Shown here one piece after another: positions 28,359 to 37,829 of a stretch of 64,000 nucleotides of DNA (positions within the stretch are counted from its first letter, which is position 1; every line of letters begins with the position of its first letter). Both the position numbers and the translations under genes were made by a program. The notes below the pieces were generated by a model. It ran no database searches. It was given only the letters and a program-made list of their open reading frames with translations, and was not told the DNA's origin. Source of the stretch: Amycolatopsis sp. WQ 127309 (GTDB lineage Bacteria; Actinomycetota; Actinomycetes; Mycobacteriales; Pseudonocardiaceae); contig NZ_CP095481.1 in NCBI RefSeq assembly GCF_023023025.1, forward strand, positions 5,779,001 to 5,843,000, given 5' to 3'.

Positions 28359-29123
28359 GTGACCGAACCCGCTTTCCCGCCCGCACCACCGGCTCCGCCG
28401 AAGCGCTCCGGCGTGTCCAAGGTGCTGGTGGTGATGATCGTCGTCGCGGTGCTCGGGGTGGCTGCCGGGGTATACGGGGTCGGCCGGATCATGCTGGGGT
28501 ACGAGGCCTACGCGCTCTCGAGCGCGCCCATGAGCCCGACCCTGGTGCCCGGTGACCGGCTCGTCGTGCGCCGGGCGACCGACACCGAGGTGCGCCGCGG
28601 GGACCTCGTCGCTGTGGACGGCCGCGCGTTCGCCCAGTCGAGTCGCGACGGGGTCAGCGTCTTCCGCGTGGTCGGGATCGCCGGGGACACCGTCGCCTGC
28701 TGCACCGATCGCCACCTCTCGATCAACGGCAAGCCGATCACCGAGCCCTACCTCAACCCCGGCGACGACACGCTCTTCGGATTCTCCGCCAAGGTGCCCG
28801 CCGGCGCGATCTTCGTCGAGGGCGACAACCGCGGCAACTCCGACGACTCGCGGTTCAGCGGTCCCGTGCGGTTGTCCGGGGTCATCGGGTTCGTCGTCGC
28901 GACCGGCACCGTGATCACCCCGCGGCCGCTGACCCCGACGACGGCTTTCACCGACGCGGGCCTGCCCGGAACCCCGTACTCCGACTCCACGATCCCCACC
29001 CTGCGCTGGTGGATCGCCGGCGGGATCGTGCTGTTCGTCGCCGGGCTCATCGGCGTGATCGTGAGCGCTGTCCGGAGCGCCGGAAGACGACGAAGAGCAG
29101 CCTTAACCCCACCAGCGCACTGA
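28359..29123 (+). CDS. Signal peptidase I homologue (S26) lacking both catalytic residues
   Basis: 254 residues. Pro-rich N-terminus, one membrane anchor (about 21-42), an S26-type external domain with GDNRGNSDDSRFSGPV (box E) and a C-terminal membrane span (about 222-245). In active enzymes the first box reads S-M-x-P-T-L; here it is APMSPTL, putting Pro57 at the nucleophile position. The general-base lysine of KRVxGxxGD is Phe102 in VFRVVGIAGD. Fold is clear, but classical Ser/Lys catalysis looks impossible; Ser54, Ser55 or Ser59 acting instead is conceivable. TAGATC before the GTG suggests a leaderless message. The 3' end overlaps the convergent kinase gene by 77 bases. Confidence 0.8.
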   Translation: MTEPAFPPAPPAPPKRSGVSKVLVVMIVVAVLGVAAGVYGVGRIMLGYEAYALSSAPMSPTLVPGDRLVVRRATDTEVRRGDLVAVDGRAFAQSSRDGVSVFRVVGIAGDTVACCTDRHLSINGKPITEPYLNPGDDTLFGFSAKVPAGAIFVEGDNRGNSDDSRFSGPVRLSGVIGFVVATGTVITPRPLTPTTAFTDAGLPGTPYSDSTIPTLRWWIAGGIVLFVAGLIGVIVSAVRSAGRRRRAALTPPAH

Positions 29124-30990
29124 TCACCAGCAGGTTGTAGCCGAAGGCCTGGTTCAGCGTGAGCTCCGGCAGGAGCCGCGGGCCGGTCGTGCCGGTCAGC
29201 AGGAACACCGCCATCAGACCCGTTGCCGCGCCGACGAAGGCCAGCAGGACCTCGTGGACCAGGCTCGTCACCACGTCGCGGTCGCGCTCGTCGGAGAACA
29301 GCCGGACGTTCACCGACAGCCGGCCCTCCTCCAGGGCGGCGCCGATCCGGTCGACGCGGCGGGGGATGCGGCGCAGGACCGGGAGCAGTGCCGTCAGCTC
29401 GGTGACCGCCGTGCGGCCCAGCGAACCCGGGCGGAGTCCGGCGCCGACCTGCTCGACGGCGAACGCGCGGGACTCGGCCACGACGTCGAAGCCGGGCGAG
29501 AGCGCCGACAGCGTGCCCTCGACCGTGGCCAGCGCCCGGAACACCGCGGCCACCGGCGGCGGGACGCTCAGCCGGAAGTCCGCGACCACCCGGAACAGGC
29601 CGGTGAACAGGGCGAGGTCCGGCGTGCGGCCGGGTCCGAAGTGGCGGGCGAGCAGGGCGCCGAGTGCGCGTTCGAGGCGCTGCTCGTCGATGTCGCCGGT
29701 GCGGTCGACGATCTCCAGGAGCCCGTCGCGCAGACCCGACGGGTCGCCGCGGTCCAGGGCCAGCACCAGGTTCTGCAGGCCGCCGCGCAGCCCGGCGTCG
29801 AGGCGGCCGACCGAGCCGAAGTCGAGCAGGCCGAGGCGGCCGTCGGTCAGCAGCAGGAGGTTGCCCGGGTGCGGGTCGGCGTGGAAGACGCCGCCGATCA
29901 TCACCTGGTCGAGCAGGCAGCGCAGCAGCGACTTCGCGAGCCGGTCGCGCTCGGCCGCCGGCGCCGTCTCCAAGGGCTTGCCGCGCAACCGGGACATCAC
30001 CAGTACGCGCTCAGTGGACAGTGCTTTGTGGACGGTCGGGAGCGCGACGTCCGGGCCGGAAGTGGCCGCCACGGCGGCGATGTTGCGGGCCTCGATGGTG
30101 AAGTCCAGCTCTTCGGCTAGGGCCGTGGCGAAGCCGTCGGCGAGTTCGGCGACGCCCAGCGAGCGTGCCCAGTCCGCCCGCTCCTCCAGAGCGGCGGCGA
30201 CGCGGCGGACGATGTCGACGTCGCGTTCGGCCTGCTCCCGCACCCCGGGGCGCTGGACCTTGACGACGACGTCTTCGCCGCTGCGCAACCGTGCTTTGTA
30301 GACCTGCGCGATCGACGCCGCCGCAAGGGGTTCCGGGTCGAACTCGGCGAAGACGTCGTCGGGCGAGCCGCCGAGCTCGGCCTCCAGGACCGCCCGGACG
30401 GCGTTGGCCGGCGCGGGCGCGACCTGGTCCTGGAGCTTGCCGAGCTCCTCGACGAAGACCGCGGGCAGCAGGTCCGTGCGCGTCGACAGGAGCTGGCCGA
30501 GCTTCACGAACGTCACGCCGCCTTCCTCGAGCGCGCGGCGCAGCGAGCGGGCGAGCTTGGCCTGCCGCCCCGGCGCCAGGCCGGGTTCGCGACGGCCCGC
30601 GAGGTAGCGGCCGAGGCCGTGCTTGATCGCGATCCGGCTGATCTGCGAGTACCGGCGGGCGCGCGAAACCCGGGCGTACGCGGCGCGGAGCCGGCCCAGG
30701 CCGAGCCCGCCCGGGAACGCCATCTCGGCGACGAACAGGAAGACGAGCGTCGCGAGGAAAGCGCTGCCCGCCAACGGGATCAGCAGTCCGAGGAACGCCG
30801 CGCCGTGGCCGGGCAACGACTTCGGGAACGCCTGCGCGACCCCGCCGGCGACGAGCCAGCCGAACGCCGCGCCGCACAGCGCGCGGACGGCGCCGACGCG
30901 CACGCCGAGCACCCGGCGCGACGCGGCGACCAGCGGCCACAGCACCAGGACGTACACGGGGAGGGTCAGCAGGCCCAGCAAGAAGTTCAT
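29047..30990 (-). CDS. ABC1/UbiB-family atypical kinase, membrane-anchored
   Basis: 647 residues. N-terminal membrane spans (about 1-90), then an ADCK/UbiB kinase-like domain with the family KxGQ motif VKLGQLLSTRTDLLP, the nucleotide-lysine segment VVVKVQRPGV, VFHADPHPGNLLL and LLDFGSVG, and two C-terminal membrane helices. UbiB proteins support quinone or lipid metabolism; the substrate here is not known. Start MNFLLGLL is preceded by GAAAGGG. The 3' overlap with the S26 gene is convergent. Confidence 0.88.
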   Translation of the reverse strand: MNFLLGLLTLPVYVLVLWPLVAASRRVLGVRVGAVRALCGAAFGWLVAGGVAQAFPKSLPGHGAAFLGLLIPLAGSAFLATLVFLFVAEMAFPGGLGLGRLRAAYARVSRARRYSQISRIAIKHGLGRYLAGRREPGLAPGRQAKLARSLRRALEEGGVTFVKLGQLLSTRTDLLPAVFVEELGKLQDQVAPAPANAVRAVLEAELGGSPDDVFAEFDPEPLAAASIAQVYKARLRSGEDVVVKVQRPGVREQAERDVDIVRRVAAALEERADWARSLGVAELADGFATALAEELDFTIEARNIAAVAATSGPDVALPTVHKALSTERVLVMSRLRGKPLETAPAAERDRLAKSLLRCLLDQVMIGGVFHADPHPGNLLLLTDGRLGLLDFGSVGRLDAGLRGGLQNLVLALDRGDPSGLRDGLLEIVDRTGDIDEQRLERALGALLARHFGPGRTPDLALFTGLFRVVADFRLSVPPPVAAVFRALATVEGTLSALSPGFDVVAESRAFAVEQVGAGLRPGSLGRTAVTELTALLPVLRRIPRRVDRIGAALEEGRLSVNVRLFSDERDRDVVTSLVHEVLLAFVGAATGLMAVFLLTGTTGPRLLPELTLNQAFGYNLLVISALVGLRLLFVVFRRSGQRSRSRR

Positions 30991-31174
30991 CGGTTCCCTT
31001 TCGCCGTGGCCGAGCAGACCACGGCGGCGTCATCGGCGGGCTCACGCAGCGGCGGGACCCGGCTCCCTCCCGCGAGGGAGCTACTTTCGGCCGTGGCCCG
31101 AGGTTGCCGTTGACTTCTAACCTGACCGCGCGAACTACGGTGAAGTGTTCTCTAAACGGACAAAAGGAGACACG

Positions 31175-31717
31175 ATGAACGGACGTCTGCTCGGCCGGGT
31201 CCTGGTGCTGGCCGCCGCGGTCGCGGTGCCCCTGGGCGCCGGGCTCACCACCGCTTCCGCCGCGCCCGCCGCGGTCACGACGGTGTACTACAACTCGTCC
31301 GGCGCGGCCGACTACCTCGCCCAGATCGACCAGGGTGCGGCCAACTGGAACGCGGTGGTCACCGACGTCAAGCTGGTCAAGCGCAGCAGCGGTGCCACGG
31401 TGGTGTTCCACGAGATCCACAGCGGCGGCTCGTACACCAACACGAACGGTCACGGCCGCGGCGACATCTACCTCGACACGAGCCAGGTCGCCGAGGGCTT
31501 CGACCCGACGCGCATCGCCGCGCACGAGCTGGGCCACAACCTCGGCCTGCCGGACGACTACACGGGCCCGTGCACCGAGCTGATGTCCGGCCACGGCCCG
31601 GGCACGGCGTGCAAGAACGCGAAGCCGTCCGCGGCGGAGGCGGCGAAGGTCCAGTCGCTGTGGAGGAACGGCTTCGCGGCAGCCCGCACGGCGGAGACCC
31701 GCCAGGTCGCGTACTAG
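31175..31717 (+). CDS. Snapalysin-type secreted zinc metalloprotease
   Basis: 180 residues. Sec signal peptide cleaved after TTASA (about residue 29). Zinc motif HELGHNLGLPD gives His117, Glu118, His121 and Asp127 as third ligand, the family M7 pattern; Cys133 and Cys146 could pair. Short exported protease of the Streptomyces small neutral protease type. AAAGGAG six bases before the ATG. Stands alone; an imperfect long hairpin follows at 31725-31770. Confidence 0.92.
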   Translation: MNGRLLGRVLVLAAAVAVPLGAGLTTASAAPAAVTTVYYNSSGAADYLAQIDQGAANWNAVVTDVKLVKRSSGATVVFHEIHSGGSYTNTNGHGRGDIYLDTSQVAEGFDPTRIAAHELGHNLGLPDDYTGPCTELMSGHGPGTACKNAKPSAAEAAKVQSLWRNGFAAARTAETRQVAY

Positions 31718-31724
31718 GCGCTTC

Positions 31725-31770
31725 GCGCCTGGTTGCCCACAGGGTGGTCGAGATGTGGACAACCAGGCGC
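31725..31770. repeat. Long hairpin after the metalloprotease gene, containing a DnaA-box 9-mer
   Basis: Arms GCGCCTGGTTG / CAACCAGGCGC (11 bp) enclose a second pair CCACA/TGTGG. TGTGGACAA at 31754-31762 equals the DnaA-box consensus. Eight bases after the protease stop, so most simply a terminator, though no T-run follows. The rest of the 200-bp gap to the kinase gene holds nothing else I can name. Confidence 0.5.
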
Positions 31771-31920
31771 CGCCGGCGGCTTTCCGGCGTTCCCGTCGGT
31801 GGGTCCCGATACGCTGGAAGCGGGGCCGACCCCCCGGAGAGGGTGGGGGCTGCTTTCGGCTCGGGGCGCCTCCATCGCGAGAGGGAAGCGCCCGGCCCCG
31901 CGAGCTGCGAAGATCGGCTT

Positions 31921-33138
31921 GTGCGTGTACTCCGGCCGCTGGTGAGCAGGGCTACCTACCGCCGCTGGGTGTACCTCGTCCTCGGCGGGGCGATCAGCGT
32001 GCCCTACCTGCTCTTCGCCGCCGTGGCCGTGCCGTCGTTGCTGCCCTTCACCACCACGCTGGACCGGGCCGCCGGGATCGGTGGCCTCGTCACGCTGCTC
32101 GTCGTGGCCGGGACCGCGTTCCTGCCCGCCGTGCACGTGCTCGAGTCCACCGCCGTCCGGGAGCTGCTCGACAATCCCGCCCCGGGTGCGCCCGCAAGAC
32201 CGCACACCCGGCCGGGGCGGGTCCGGGCCGCTGTGATGTTCGCGCTGCACGTGCTCGTCGGGTGCGGTGTCAGCCTGGTCAGCCTCGCCGCGCCCGTCGC
32301 GTTCGGGCTCTCCGTGAGCGCCGTGTTCACCGGCAACTTGATCCAAGGCGAGGCCGAGGTCACGGTGCCGAAGGGGTGGGCCTCCGCGTGGATCCCTGTC
32401 GTCTTCGCGGTGGGCGTTGTGGTGCTGATCTACGCCGTGTGGGTGATCGGCGCCGTGTTGAGGCGGGTCGCGAAGAGGCTGCTCGGGATGACCGCCGCCG
32501 ATCGGATCGCGCAGCTGGAACGGCGGACCGAGCAGCTCGCCGAGCGCAACCGGCTGGCCCGGGAGCTGCACGACTCGGTGGGGCACGCGCTGAGCGTCGT
32601 CTCGATCCAGGCCGGCGCCGCCCGGCGGACCCTGCGCGCGGATCCGGACTTCACCGAACGCGCGCTCGGCGCCATCGAGGACTCCGCCCGCACCGCGCTC
32701 GACGACCTCGACCACGTGCTCGGGCTGCTCCGCGAGGAAGCCGCGGGCCGGACGCCGCAGCCGTCGCTGACCAACCTGCCGAACCTCCTCGAAGCGACGC
32801 GGCTGGCCGGCACCGAGGTCACCGCCGGCGTCGACGGCGAGCTGGCCGCCGTGCCGCCGGTGGTGTCGCGCGAGGTCTACCGGATCCTGCAGGAATGCCT
32901 GACCAACGCCGTGCGGCACGCCGGTGAGGTCCCGGTGACGCTGGACGTCGACGTCGCGGCCACCGGCCTCGTCGCCCGGGTCGGCAACCCGCTCGGCAGC
33001 GCGACGCCGCGGGCGGGCCGCCGGGGCCTGCGCGGGATGGCCGAGCGGGCGGCGGTGCTCGGTGGCGAGCTGACGGCCGGGCGGTCCGGCGAGCGGTGGG
33101 AGGTCGTGGTGCGGGTGCCGTGGGGGAGCGGGCGATGA
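31921..33138 (+). CDS. Two-component sensor histidine kinase (NarL/DesK type)
   Basis: 405 residues from GTG 31921. Four membrane spans in the first 180 residues with little external sequence, suggesting membrane-state sensing, then a coiled linker, the HisKA_3 box RELHDSVGHALSVVSIQAG (phospho-His217) and a HATPase domain with ECLTNAVRHAG and GRRGLRGMAERAAVLGG. Overlaps the response-regulator start (ATGA). Signal and targets unknown; neighbours are an extracellular protease on each side. Confidence 0.9.
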   Translation: MRVLRPLVSRATYRRWVYLVLGGAISVPYLLFAAVAVPSLLPFTTTLDRAAGIGGLVTLLVVAGTAFLPAVHVLESTAVRELLDNPAPGAPARPHTRPGRVRAAVMFALHVLVGCGVSLVSLAAPVAFGLSVSAVFTGNLIQGEAEVTVPKGWASAWIPVVFAVGVVVLIYAVWVIGAVLRRVAKRLLGMTAADRIAQLERRTEQLAERNRLARELHDSVGHALSVVSIQAGAARRTLRADPDFTERALGAIEDSARTALDDLDHVLGLLREEAAGRTPQPSLTNLPNLLEATRLAGTEVTAGVDGELAAVPPVVSREVYRILQECLTNAVRHAGEVPVTLDVDVAATGLVARVGNPLGSATPRAGRRGLRGMAERAAVLGGELTAGRSGERWEVVVRVPWGSGR

Positions 33139-33788
33139 ACGTCGGGGTGCTGCTGGTCGACGACGAACCGCTGATCCGCGCCGGCTTGAAGGCCATCATC
33201 GACAGCGAAGCCGGCCTCGCCGTGCTGGGTGAGGCCGCCGACGGCGCCGAGGTGCCCGGGCTGGTGGCCCGGCTGCGCCCCGACGTCGTCCTGATGGACG
33301 TCCGGATGCCCGCGGTGGACGGGATCCGCGCCACCACGCACCTGATGTCCACTGTGGATAGTCCGCCGAAGGTGATCGTGGTGACCACCTTCGAGAACGA
33401 CGACTACGTCTACGACGCGCTCGTCGCCGGCGCCAGCGGGTTCCTGCTCAAGCGGGCCCGCCCGGAGGAGATCGTCGCGGCGATCCGGACCGTGGTGGCG
33501 GGGGAGTCGCTGCTCTTCCCGGCGGCGATCCGCAAGCTGGCCGCCCGGCACTCGCCGTCGCCGGCGGGCGACGGCCTGATGAGTGCCGGGCTGACCGAGC
33601 GGGAGCGCGAAGTGTTGCGCCTGATGGCCGCCAGACTGTCCAATGTGGAGATCGCGACCGAGCTGTACCTGGGCATCCAGACCGTGAAGACCCACGTCGG
33701 CAACGTGCTGGCCAAGCTCGGGGCCCGCGACCGCACCCAGGCCGTCGTTCGCGCCTACGACTCCGGGTTCGTGACGCCGGCGGGTTAG
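33135..33788 (+). CDS. NarL/LuxR-family response regulator
   Basis: 217 residues. Receiver domain with acidic pair Asp9-Asp10, phospho-acceptor Asp55 (VVLMDVRMP) and conserved Lys in GFLLKRARPEE. C-terminal LuxR HTH (LTEREREVLRLMAARLSNVEIATELYLGIQTVKTHVGNVLAKL, about 150-195). Cognate of the kinase upstream by overlap. Convergent with the V8-like protease, stop codons overlapping. Confidence 0.94.
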   Translation: MNVGVLLVDDEPLIRAGLKAIIDSEAGLAVLGEAADGAEVPGLVARLRPDVVLMDVRMPAVDGIRATTHLMSTVDSPPKVIVVTTFENDDYVYDALVAGASGFLLKRARPEEIVAAIRTVVAGESLLFPAAIRKLAARHSPSPAGDGLMSAGLTEREREVLRLMAARLSNVEIATELYLGIQTVKTHVGNVLAKLGARDRTQAVVRAYDSGFVTPAG

Positions 33789-34939
33789 CCCCACATCCCG
33801 CGGGCCCAGCTCGCGGCCTGGGTGAAGCCCGCGCCGCCGGAGGCGCACGAGAGCGTCTCCGTGCCGAAGATCGTCCCGTCGTGCTCGACGCCGTGGTGCA
33901 CGCCGATCGCGTACGGGCCGTCGTCCCACCAGCCCCACAGCGGCGCGCCCGAGACGCCGGACGCCTCGTCGGCGTCGCTCTCGACCTGGGTGGTGTCGTA
34001 GCTCGTGCCGTTGACAGTGATGTCGTCACCGTCGTCGTCGTCGCGGACGGCGATGGCCGGCTCGTACGACATCGACGTCAGGCTGACGTCGTACGGGAAG
34101 CCCGCCATGGTCCAGTAGTCCCCGTCCTCCCAGGCGCTGTTGTACCCGCGGTAGCCGAAGTAGCCGACGTTGTCCCCGATCGGGTCCCACAGCTGGCAGA
34201 CCTTGATGTCGCTGCCCGAGTCCGAGTTCCACGACCAGTAGCTCCGGACGTAGCTGACCAGCCCGGCGCCGAACACGGACTGGCCGTTCCAGCACGCCGG
34301 GATGACCTTGATCTGCCACGGCCCGCTGGTCGGCGGGCCCACGTGACCGCTGGTCATCAGCGTGCTCCGGCCGATCAGGTAGCCGGTCGCCTCGGACGTG
34401 GTGACCCAGCTCCCGCCCGGCGTCGGCTGGTAGCTGCAGTACAGCTTGCAGACCGCCGTGTACGGGTACGCCGACGGGTAGACCAGCGACCGGGACTCGC
34501 CGTCGATGATCGTGCTGTGGTTCTCCGACAACAGGGTCTTCGTGCCGCGGGAGGTGATGCCGCGCCGCGTCGGGCCGAGCGACGTCGTCGTCTTCGGGTG
34601 GATGCCCAGCGGGACGCCCTTCGGCCGGTGCGGCGCGCCCGTGGGGGCGTCGGTCCGGGCCTGACGACGAGCGCGGTCCGCGCGCTGGTCCGCGGTGCGG
34701 GTGCGGACCTCGCCCTCGTTCGCCTCGACGCCGGGGAGGCCGTACAGGACGGGCCCGTCGGTGCGCAGGGTGAACGCGCCGTCGTACGCGGCGCTCCGCA
34801 CCACCTCGACGTCGCGTCCGCCGCCGGTCCACAGGGCGTGGGCCGACTCGGTCACCACACCCCAGGGCCGGGTGTCCTCGCCTTCGTCTTCGGGCTCGAA
34901 TTCGAGCAGCCGGGTCTGGCTCCACGGTCCGTCGGTCAT
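33785..34939 (-). CDS. V8-like/trypsin-like serine peptidase without a signal peptide
   Basis: 384 residues. Chymotrypsin-fold peptidase: His199 in LMTSGHVGPP, Asp244 in SGSDIKVCQL, Ser330 in SGVSGAPLWGWW. Cysteines at 164, 168, 216 and 248 fit an exported, disulfide-bonded domain. Yet the N-terminus (MTDGPWSQTRLLEFEPEDEGED) is acidic with no signal peptide, and 1-135 looks like a propeptide or separate domain. GAGGGAG before the ATG supports this start, and no hydrophobic segment is found upstream in frame. It may use another export route, act inside, or have lost its leader. Confidence 0.82.
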   Translation of the reverse strand: MTDGPWSQTRLLEFEPEDEGEDTRPWGVVTESAHALWTGGGRDVEVVRSAAYDGAFTLRTDGPVLYGLPGVEANEGEVRTRTADQRADRARRQARTDAPTGAPHRPKGVPLGIHPKTTTSLGPTRRGITSRGTKTLLSENHSTIIDGESRSLVYPSAYPYTAVCKLYCSYQPTPGGSWVTTSEATGYLIGRSTLMTSGHVGPPTSGPWQIKVIPACWNGQSVFGAGLVSYVRSYWSWNSDSGSDIKVCQLWDPIGDNVGYFGYRGYNSAWEDGDYWTMAGFPYDVSLTSMSYEPAIAVRDDDDGDDITVNGTSYDTTQVESDADEASGVSGAPLWGWWDDGPYAIGVHHGVEHDGTIFGTETLSCASGGAGFTQAASWARGMWG

Positions 34940-35046
34940 GGTCGCTCCCTCGCAGGTCCGAACCGCCGTGTGCGGTTCGTCCGGAAGAGCGCGCCGAAGG
35001 CCGCAAAAATACATCCGGACCGCGAGTCCGCCCGGACGGGCAGCGG

Positions 35047-36858
35047 TCAGCCGACGTCGTCGAGCAGGGCCTGGATCGCCGCGGCCATCGCGGCCGGGTC
35101 GCCGTCGCCGGGACGAAGCACCAGGTCAGGGGACGCGGGCCGCTCGTACGGCGCGTCGATGCCGGTGAACCCGGTGATCTCCCCGGCGCGCGCCTTCGCG
35201 TACATCCCCTTCGGGTCGCGCGCCTCGCACGTCTCCAGGGGCGTGTCGACGAAGACCTCGACGAACGGCAGGTCGCCGTGCGCCTCCCGCGCGAGCCGCC
35301 GGTCGGCTTCGTACGGGCTGATCAGCGACGCGATCGCGACGACACCCGCGTCCGCGAACAGCTTGGCGACCTCCGCGACGCGCCGGACGTTCTCCGCGCG
35401 GTCCGCCGGGCTGAAGCCGAGACCGGCGTTGAGGCCGTGGCGCAGGTTGTCGCCGTCGAGGAGGTAGGCCGGACGGCCCGCCGCGACGAGACGGCGTTCC
35501 AGCTCCACCGCCACCGACGACTTGCCCGACGCCGAGAGCCCGGTCAGCCACACCGTCGCGCCGTGGGTCGGCCGGTCTTCGCGGCGCACCGCCGTGGTGT
35601 GCCAGACGACCGGGGACGCCGCGGCGCCGGTGATCATCCCGGCCGCGACCGTGTCGCCGGTGTGCTCGTCGACCAGCAGGAACCCGCCGGTGGCGCGGTT
35701 GCGGCGGTAGGCGTCGAACAGCAGGGGTGCGCGGGTGCGCAGCCGGATCCGGCCGATATCGTTGAGCCGCAACGACTCCGCCGTCTCGTCACGGTGCAGG
35801 GTCGTGACGTCGAGGCGGTAGTCGAGCTTCTCCACGGAACCACGCGTCTCGGTGGTCGTGTGCCGGACGACGTAGGTCGCGCCCGGCGTCAGCTCGGCCC
35901 GCTCGGAGAACCAGCAGACCAGCGCGTCGACCTCGCGGGCCGCCTCCGCGCGGTTGCCCGGCCGGCACAGTATCGCGCCGCGGCCCAGGTCGAGGTCGTC
36001 GGCCAGTTCGACCGTCACGGCCTGCCCGGTGAACGCCTCTTCCAGGGGCGTTCCGCCCGGGCCCCACACCGCGCGCACCTGGGTGGTGAACCCGGACGGC
36101 AGCGCGACGACTTCGTCACCCGCCTTGAAGACGCCGCCGGCGATGGTGCCCGCGTAGCCGCGGAAGTCCGAGCGCCGGATCACGTACTGCACCGGGAACC
36201 GCGCGTCGATCAGGTTGCGGTCGGAGGCGACGTGCACCTCTTCCAGCTGGTGCAGCAGCGAAGTCCCTTCGTACCAGGGCATGCTGGTGCTGCGGTGGAC
36301 GACGTTGTCGCCGTGCAGCGCCGAGACCGGCACGAACGTCAGGTCGGCGACGTCGAGCTTCATCGCGAACCGCCGGAAGTCCTCGCGGATCTCGTCGAAC
36401 CGCTCCTGCGACCAGCCGACGAGGTCCATCTTGTTCACGCACACCACCAGGTGCCCGATGCCCAGCAGCGACGCGAGGAACGCGTGCCGCCGCGACTGTT
36501 CGAGGACGCCCTTGCGCGCGTCGACGAGGACCAGCGCCAGGTCGGCGGTCGACGCGCCGGTCACCATGTTCCGGGTGTACTGCAGGTGCCCCGGGGTGTC
36601 CGCGATGATGAACTTCCGCTTGGGCGTGGCGAAGTAGCGGTGCGCGACGTCGATCGTGATGCCCTGCTCGCGTTCGGCGCGCAGGCCGTCGGTGAGCAGC
36701 GCGAGGTCCGGGTAGTCCTCGCCGCGCTCGCGGCTCGTGCGTTCGAGGGCGGCGAGCTGGTCGGTGAAGATCGCCTTCGAGTCGAACAGCAGCCGGCCGA
36801 TCAGCGTGGACTTGCCGTCGTCGACGCTGCCCGCCGTGGCGATCCGCAGCAGCTGCAT
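35047..36858 (-). CDS. cysNC: Sulfate adenylyltransferase subunit 1 / APS kinase fusion
   Basis: 603 residues. The N-terminal CysN GTPase (P-loop GSVDDGKS at 10-17, DTPGH, NKMD) powers ATP sulfurylase with CysD. The C-terminal CysC domain (P-loop GLSASGKS, about 440-447; [10 protein letters not shown]) phosphorylates APS to PAPS. The fused form matches mycobacterial CysNC. ATG overlaps the cysD stop by one base. No APS/PAPS reductase or sulfite reductase is nearby, and the divergent operon encodes a sulfotransferase, so PAPS for sulfation is the likely purpose here. Confidence 0.95.
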   Translation of the reverse strand: MQLLRIATAGSVDDGKSTLIGRLLFDSKAIFTDQLAALERTSRERGEDYPDLALLTDGLRAEREQGITIDVAHRYFATPKRKFIIADTPGHLQYTRNMVTGASTADLALVLVDARKGVLEQSRRHAFLASLLGIGHLVVCVNKMDLVGWSQERFDEIREDFRRFAMKLDVADLTFVPVSALHGDNVVHRSTSMPWYEGTSLLHQLEEVHVASDRNLIDARFPVQYVIRRSDFRGYAGTIAGGVFKAGDEVVALPSGFTTQVRAVWGPGGTPLEEAFTGQAVTVELADDLDLGRGAILCRPGNRAEAAREVDALVCWFSERAELTPGATYVVRHTTTETRGSVEKLDYRLDVTTLHRDETAESLRLNDIGRIRLRTRAPLLFDAYRRNRATGGFLLVDEHTGDTVAAGMITGAAASPVVWHTTAVRREDRPTHGATVWLTGLSASGKSSVAVELERRLVAAGRPAYLLDGDNLRHGLNAGLGFSPADRAENVRRVAEVAKLFADAGVVAIASLISPYEADRRLAREAHGDLPFVEVFVDTPLETCEARDPKGMYAKARAGEITGFTGIDAPYERPASPDLVLRPGDGDPAAMAAAIQALLDDVG

Positions 36859-37772
36859 CAGAAGTAGCCTTCCCGCTTGCGATCTTCCATGCCCGCCTCG
36901 GAAATCCGGTCGTCCGCGCGGGTCGCGCCACGCTCGGTGATGCGCGTCGCGGCGACCTCGGTGACCACTTCGGACGGTGTCGCCGCCGGCGATTCGACGC
37001 AGCCGGTGCACGTCGCGTCGCCGACGGTCCGGAACCGCACCGTTGCCTCGTACGGCACCTCACCGTCCACAAGAGACAGGAACCGGGTTGCGGCGAGCAG
37101 CATGCCGTCGCGTTGGACGACCTCGCGGCGGTGCGCGTAGTACAACGGCGGCAACGAGATCCGCTCGTCGCGGATGTACTGCCAGATGTCCAGCTCGGTC
37201 CAGTTCGACAGCGGGAAGACGCGGATGTGCTCGCCGCGCCGGTGCCGCCCGTTGTAGAGGTTCCACAGCTCGGGCCGCTGCGCCCGCGGGTCCCACTGGC
37301 CGTGCTCGTCGCGGAAGCTGAACACGCGCTCCTTGGCCCGCGCTTTCTCCTCGTCCCGGCGGGCGCCGCCGAACACGGCGTCGAAGCCGCCTTCGCGGAT
37401 CGCACGCAGCAGCGTGGCCGTCTGCAGGCGGTTGCGGCTGGCCCGCGGGCCGGTCTCCTCGACGACGCGCCCGGCGTCGAGGTCGTCCTGCACGCTCGCG
37501 ACGTGCAGCCGCAGGCCGAGGGAGGCGACGGTCTCGTCGCGGAACCGCAGCACCTCGTCGAAGTTGTGGCCGGTGTCGACGTGCAGCACCGGGAACGGCA
37601 GCGGTGCCGGCCAGAACGCCTTCGCGGCGGCGTGCAGCATCACCACCGAGTCCTTGCCGCCGGAGAAGAGCAGGACGGGGTGCTCGAAGGTCGCCGCGAC
37701 TTCGCGGAAGACGTGCACGGCCTCCGCTTCGAGCGCGGCCAGGTGCGACAGCTCGTACGAGGTCACGGACAC
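36858..37772 (-). CDS. cysD: Sulfate adenylyltransferase subunit 2
   Basis: Adenylyl-transferring subunit of ATP sulfurylase (sulfate + ATP to APS). 304 residues from GTG 37772. PP-loop [11 protein letters not shown] at 37-47; [16 protein letters not shown] and the C-terminal REGYF also fit CysD. I prefer this GTG because a good promoter (TTGACC, 18 bp, TACTTT) places the transcription start on it; an in-frame ATG at 37790 would lie inside the promoter. First gene of cysD-cysNC. Confidence 0.94.
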   Translation of the reverse strand: MSVTSYELSHLAALEAEAVHVFREVAATFEHPVLLFSGGKDSVVMLHAAAKAFWPAPLPFPVLHVDTGHNFDEVLRFRDETVASLGLRLHVASVQDDLDAGRVVEETGPRASRNRLQTATLLRAIREGGFDAVFGGARRDEEKARAKERVFSFRDEHGQWDPRAQRPELWNLYNGRHRRGEHIRVFPLSNWTELDIWQYIRDERISLPPLYYAHRREVVQRDGMLLAATRFLSLVDGEVPYEATVRFRTVGDATCTGCVESPAATPSEVVTEVAATRITERGATRADDRISEAGMEDRKREGYF

Positions 37773-37778
37773 TCGAAA

Positions 37779-37808
37779 AAAGTAGAACATGTTCTTGTCA
37801 TCGGTCAA
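37779..37808 (-). promoter_or_regulatory. cysD promoter overlapped by a KstR-like operator
   Basis: Minus strand: -35 TTGACC (37808-37803), 18-bp spacer, -10 TACTTT (37784-37779), start expected at GTG 37772. Within the spacer and -10 lies AGAACATGTTCT (37784-37795), a perfect 12-bp palindrome. The 14-mer 37783-37796 fits TnnAACnnGTTnnA, the KstR consensus I remember from mycobacteria, at all positions but the last. The same box sits about 35 bp upstream of the plus-strand operon, so one regulator could control both directions. Confidence 0.6.
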
Positions 37809-37829
37809 GCGGTGCGGGACCCTGTGACG

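Noticed and set aside
37784..37795. AGAACATGTTCT as a LexA (SOS) box
   Set aside because: Actinobacterial LexA sites need GAAC-N4-GTTC; here the gap is two bases. The KstR-type spacing fits better.
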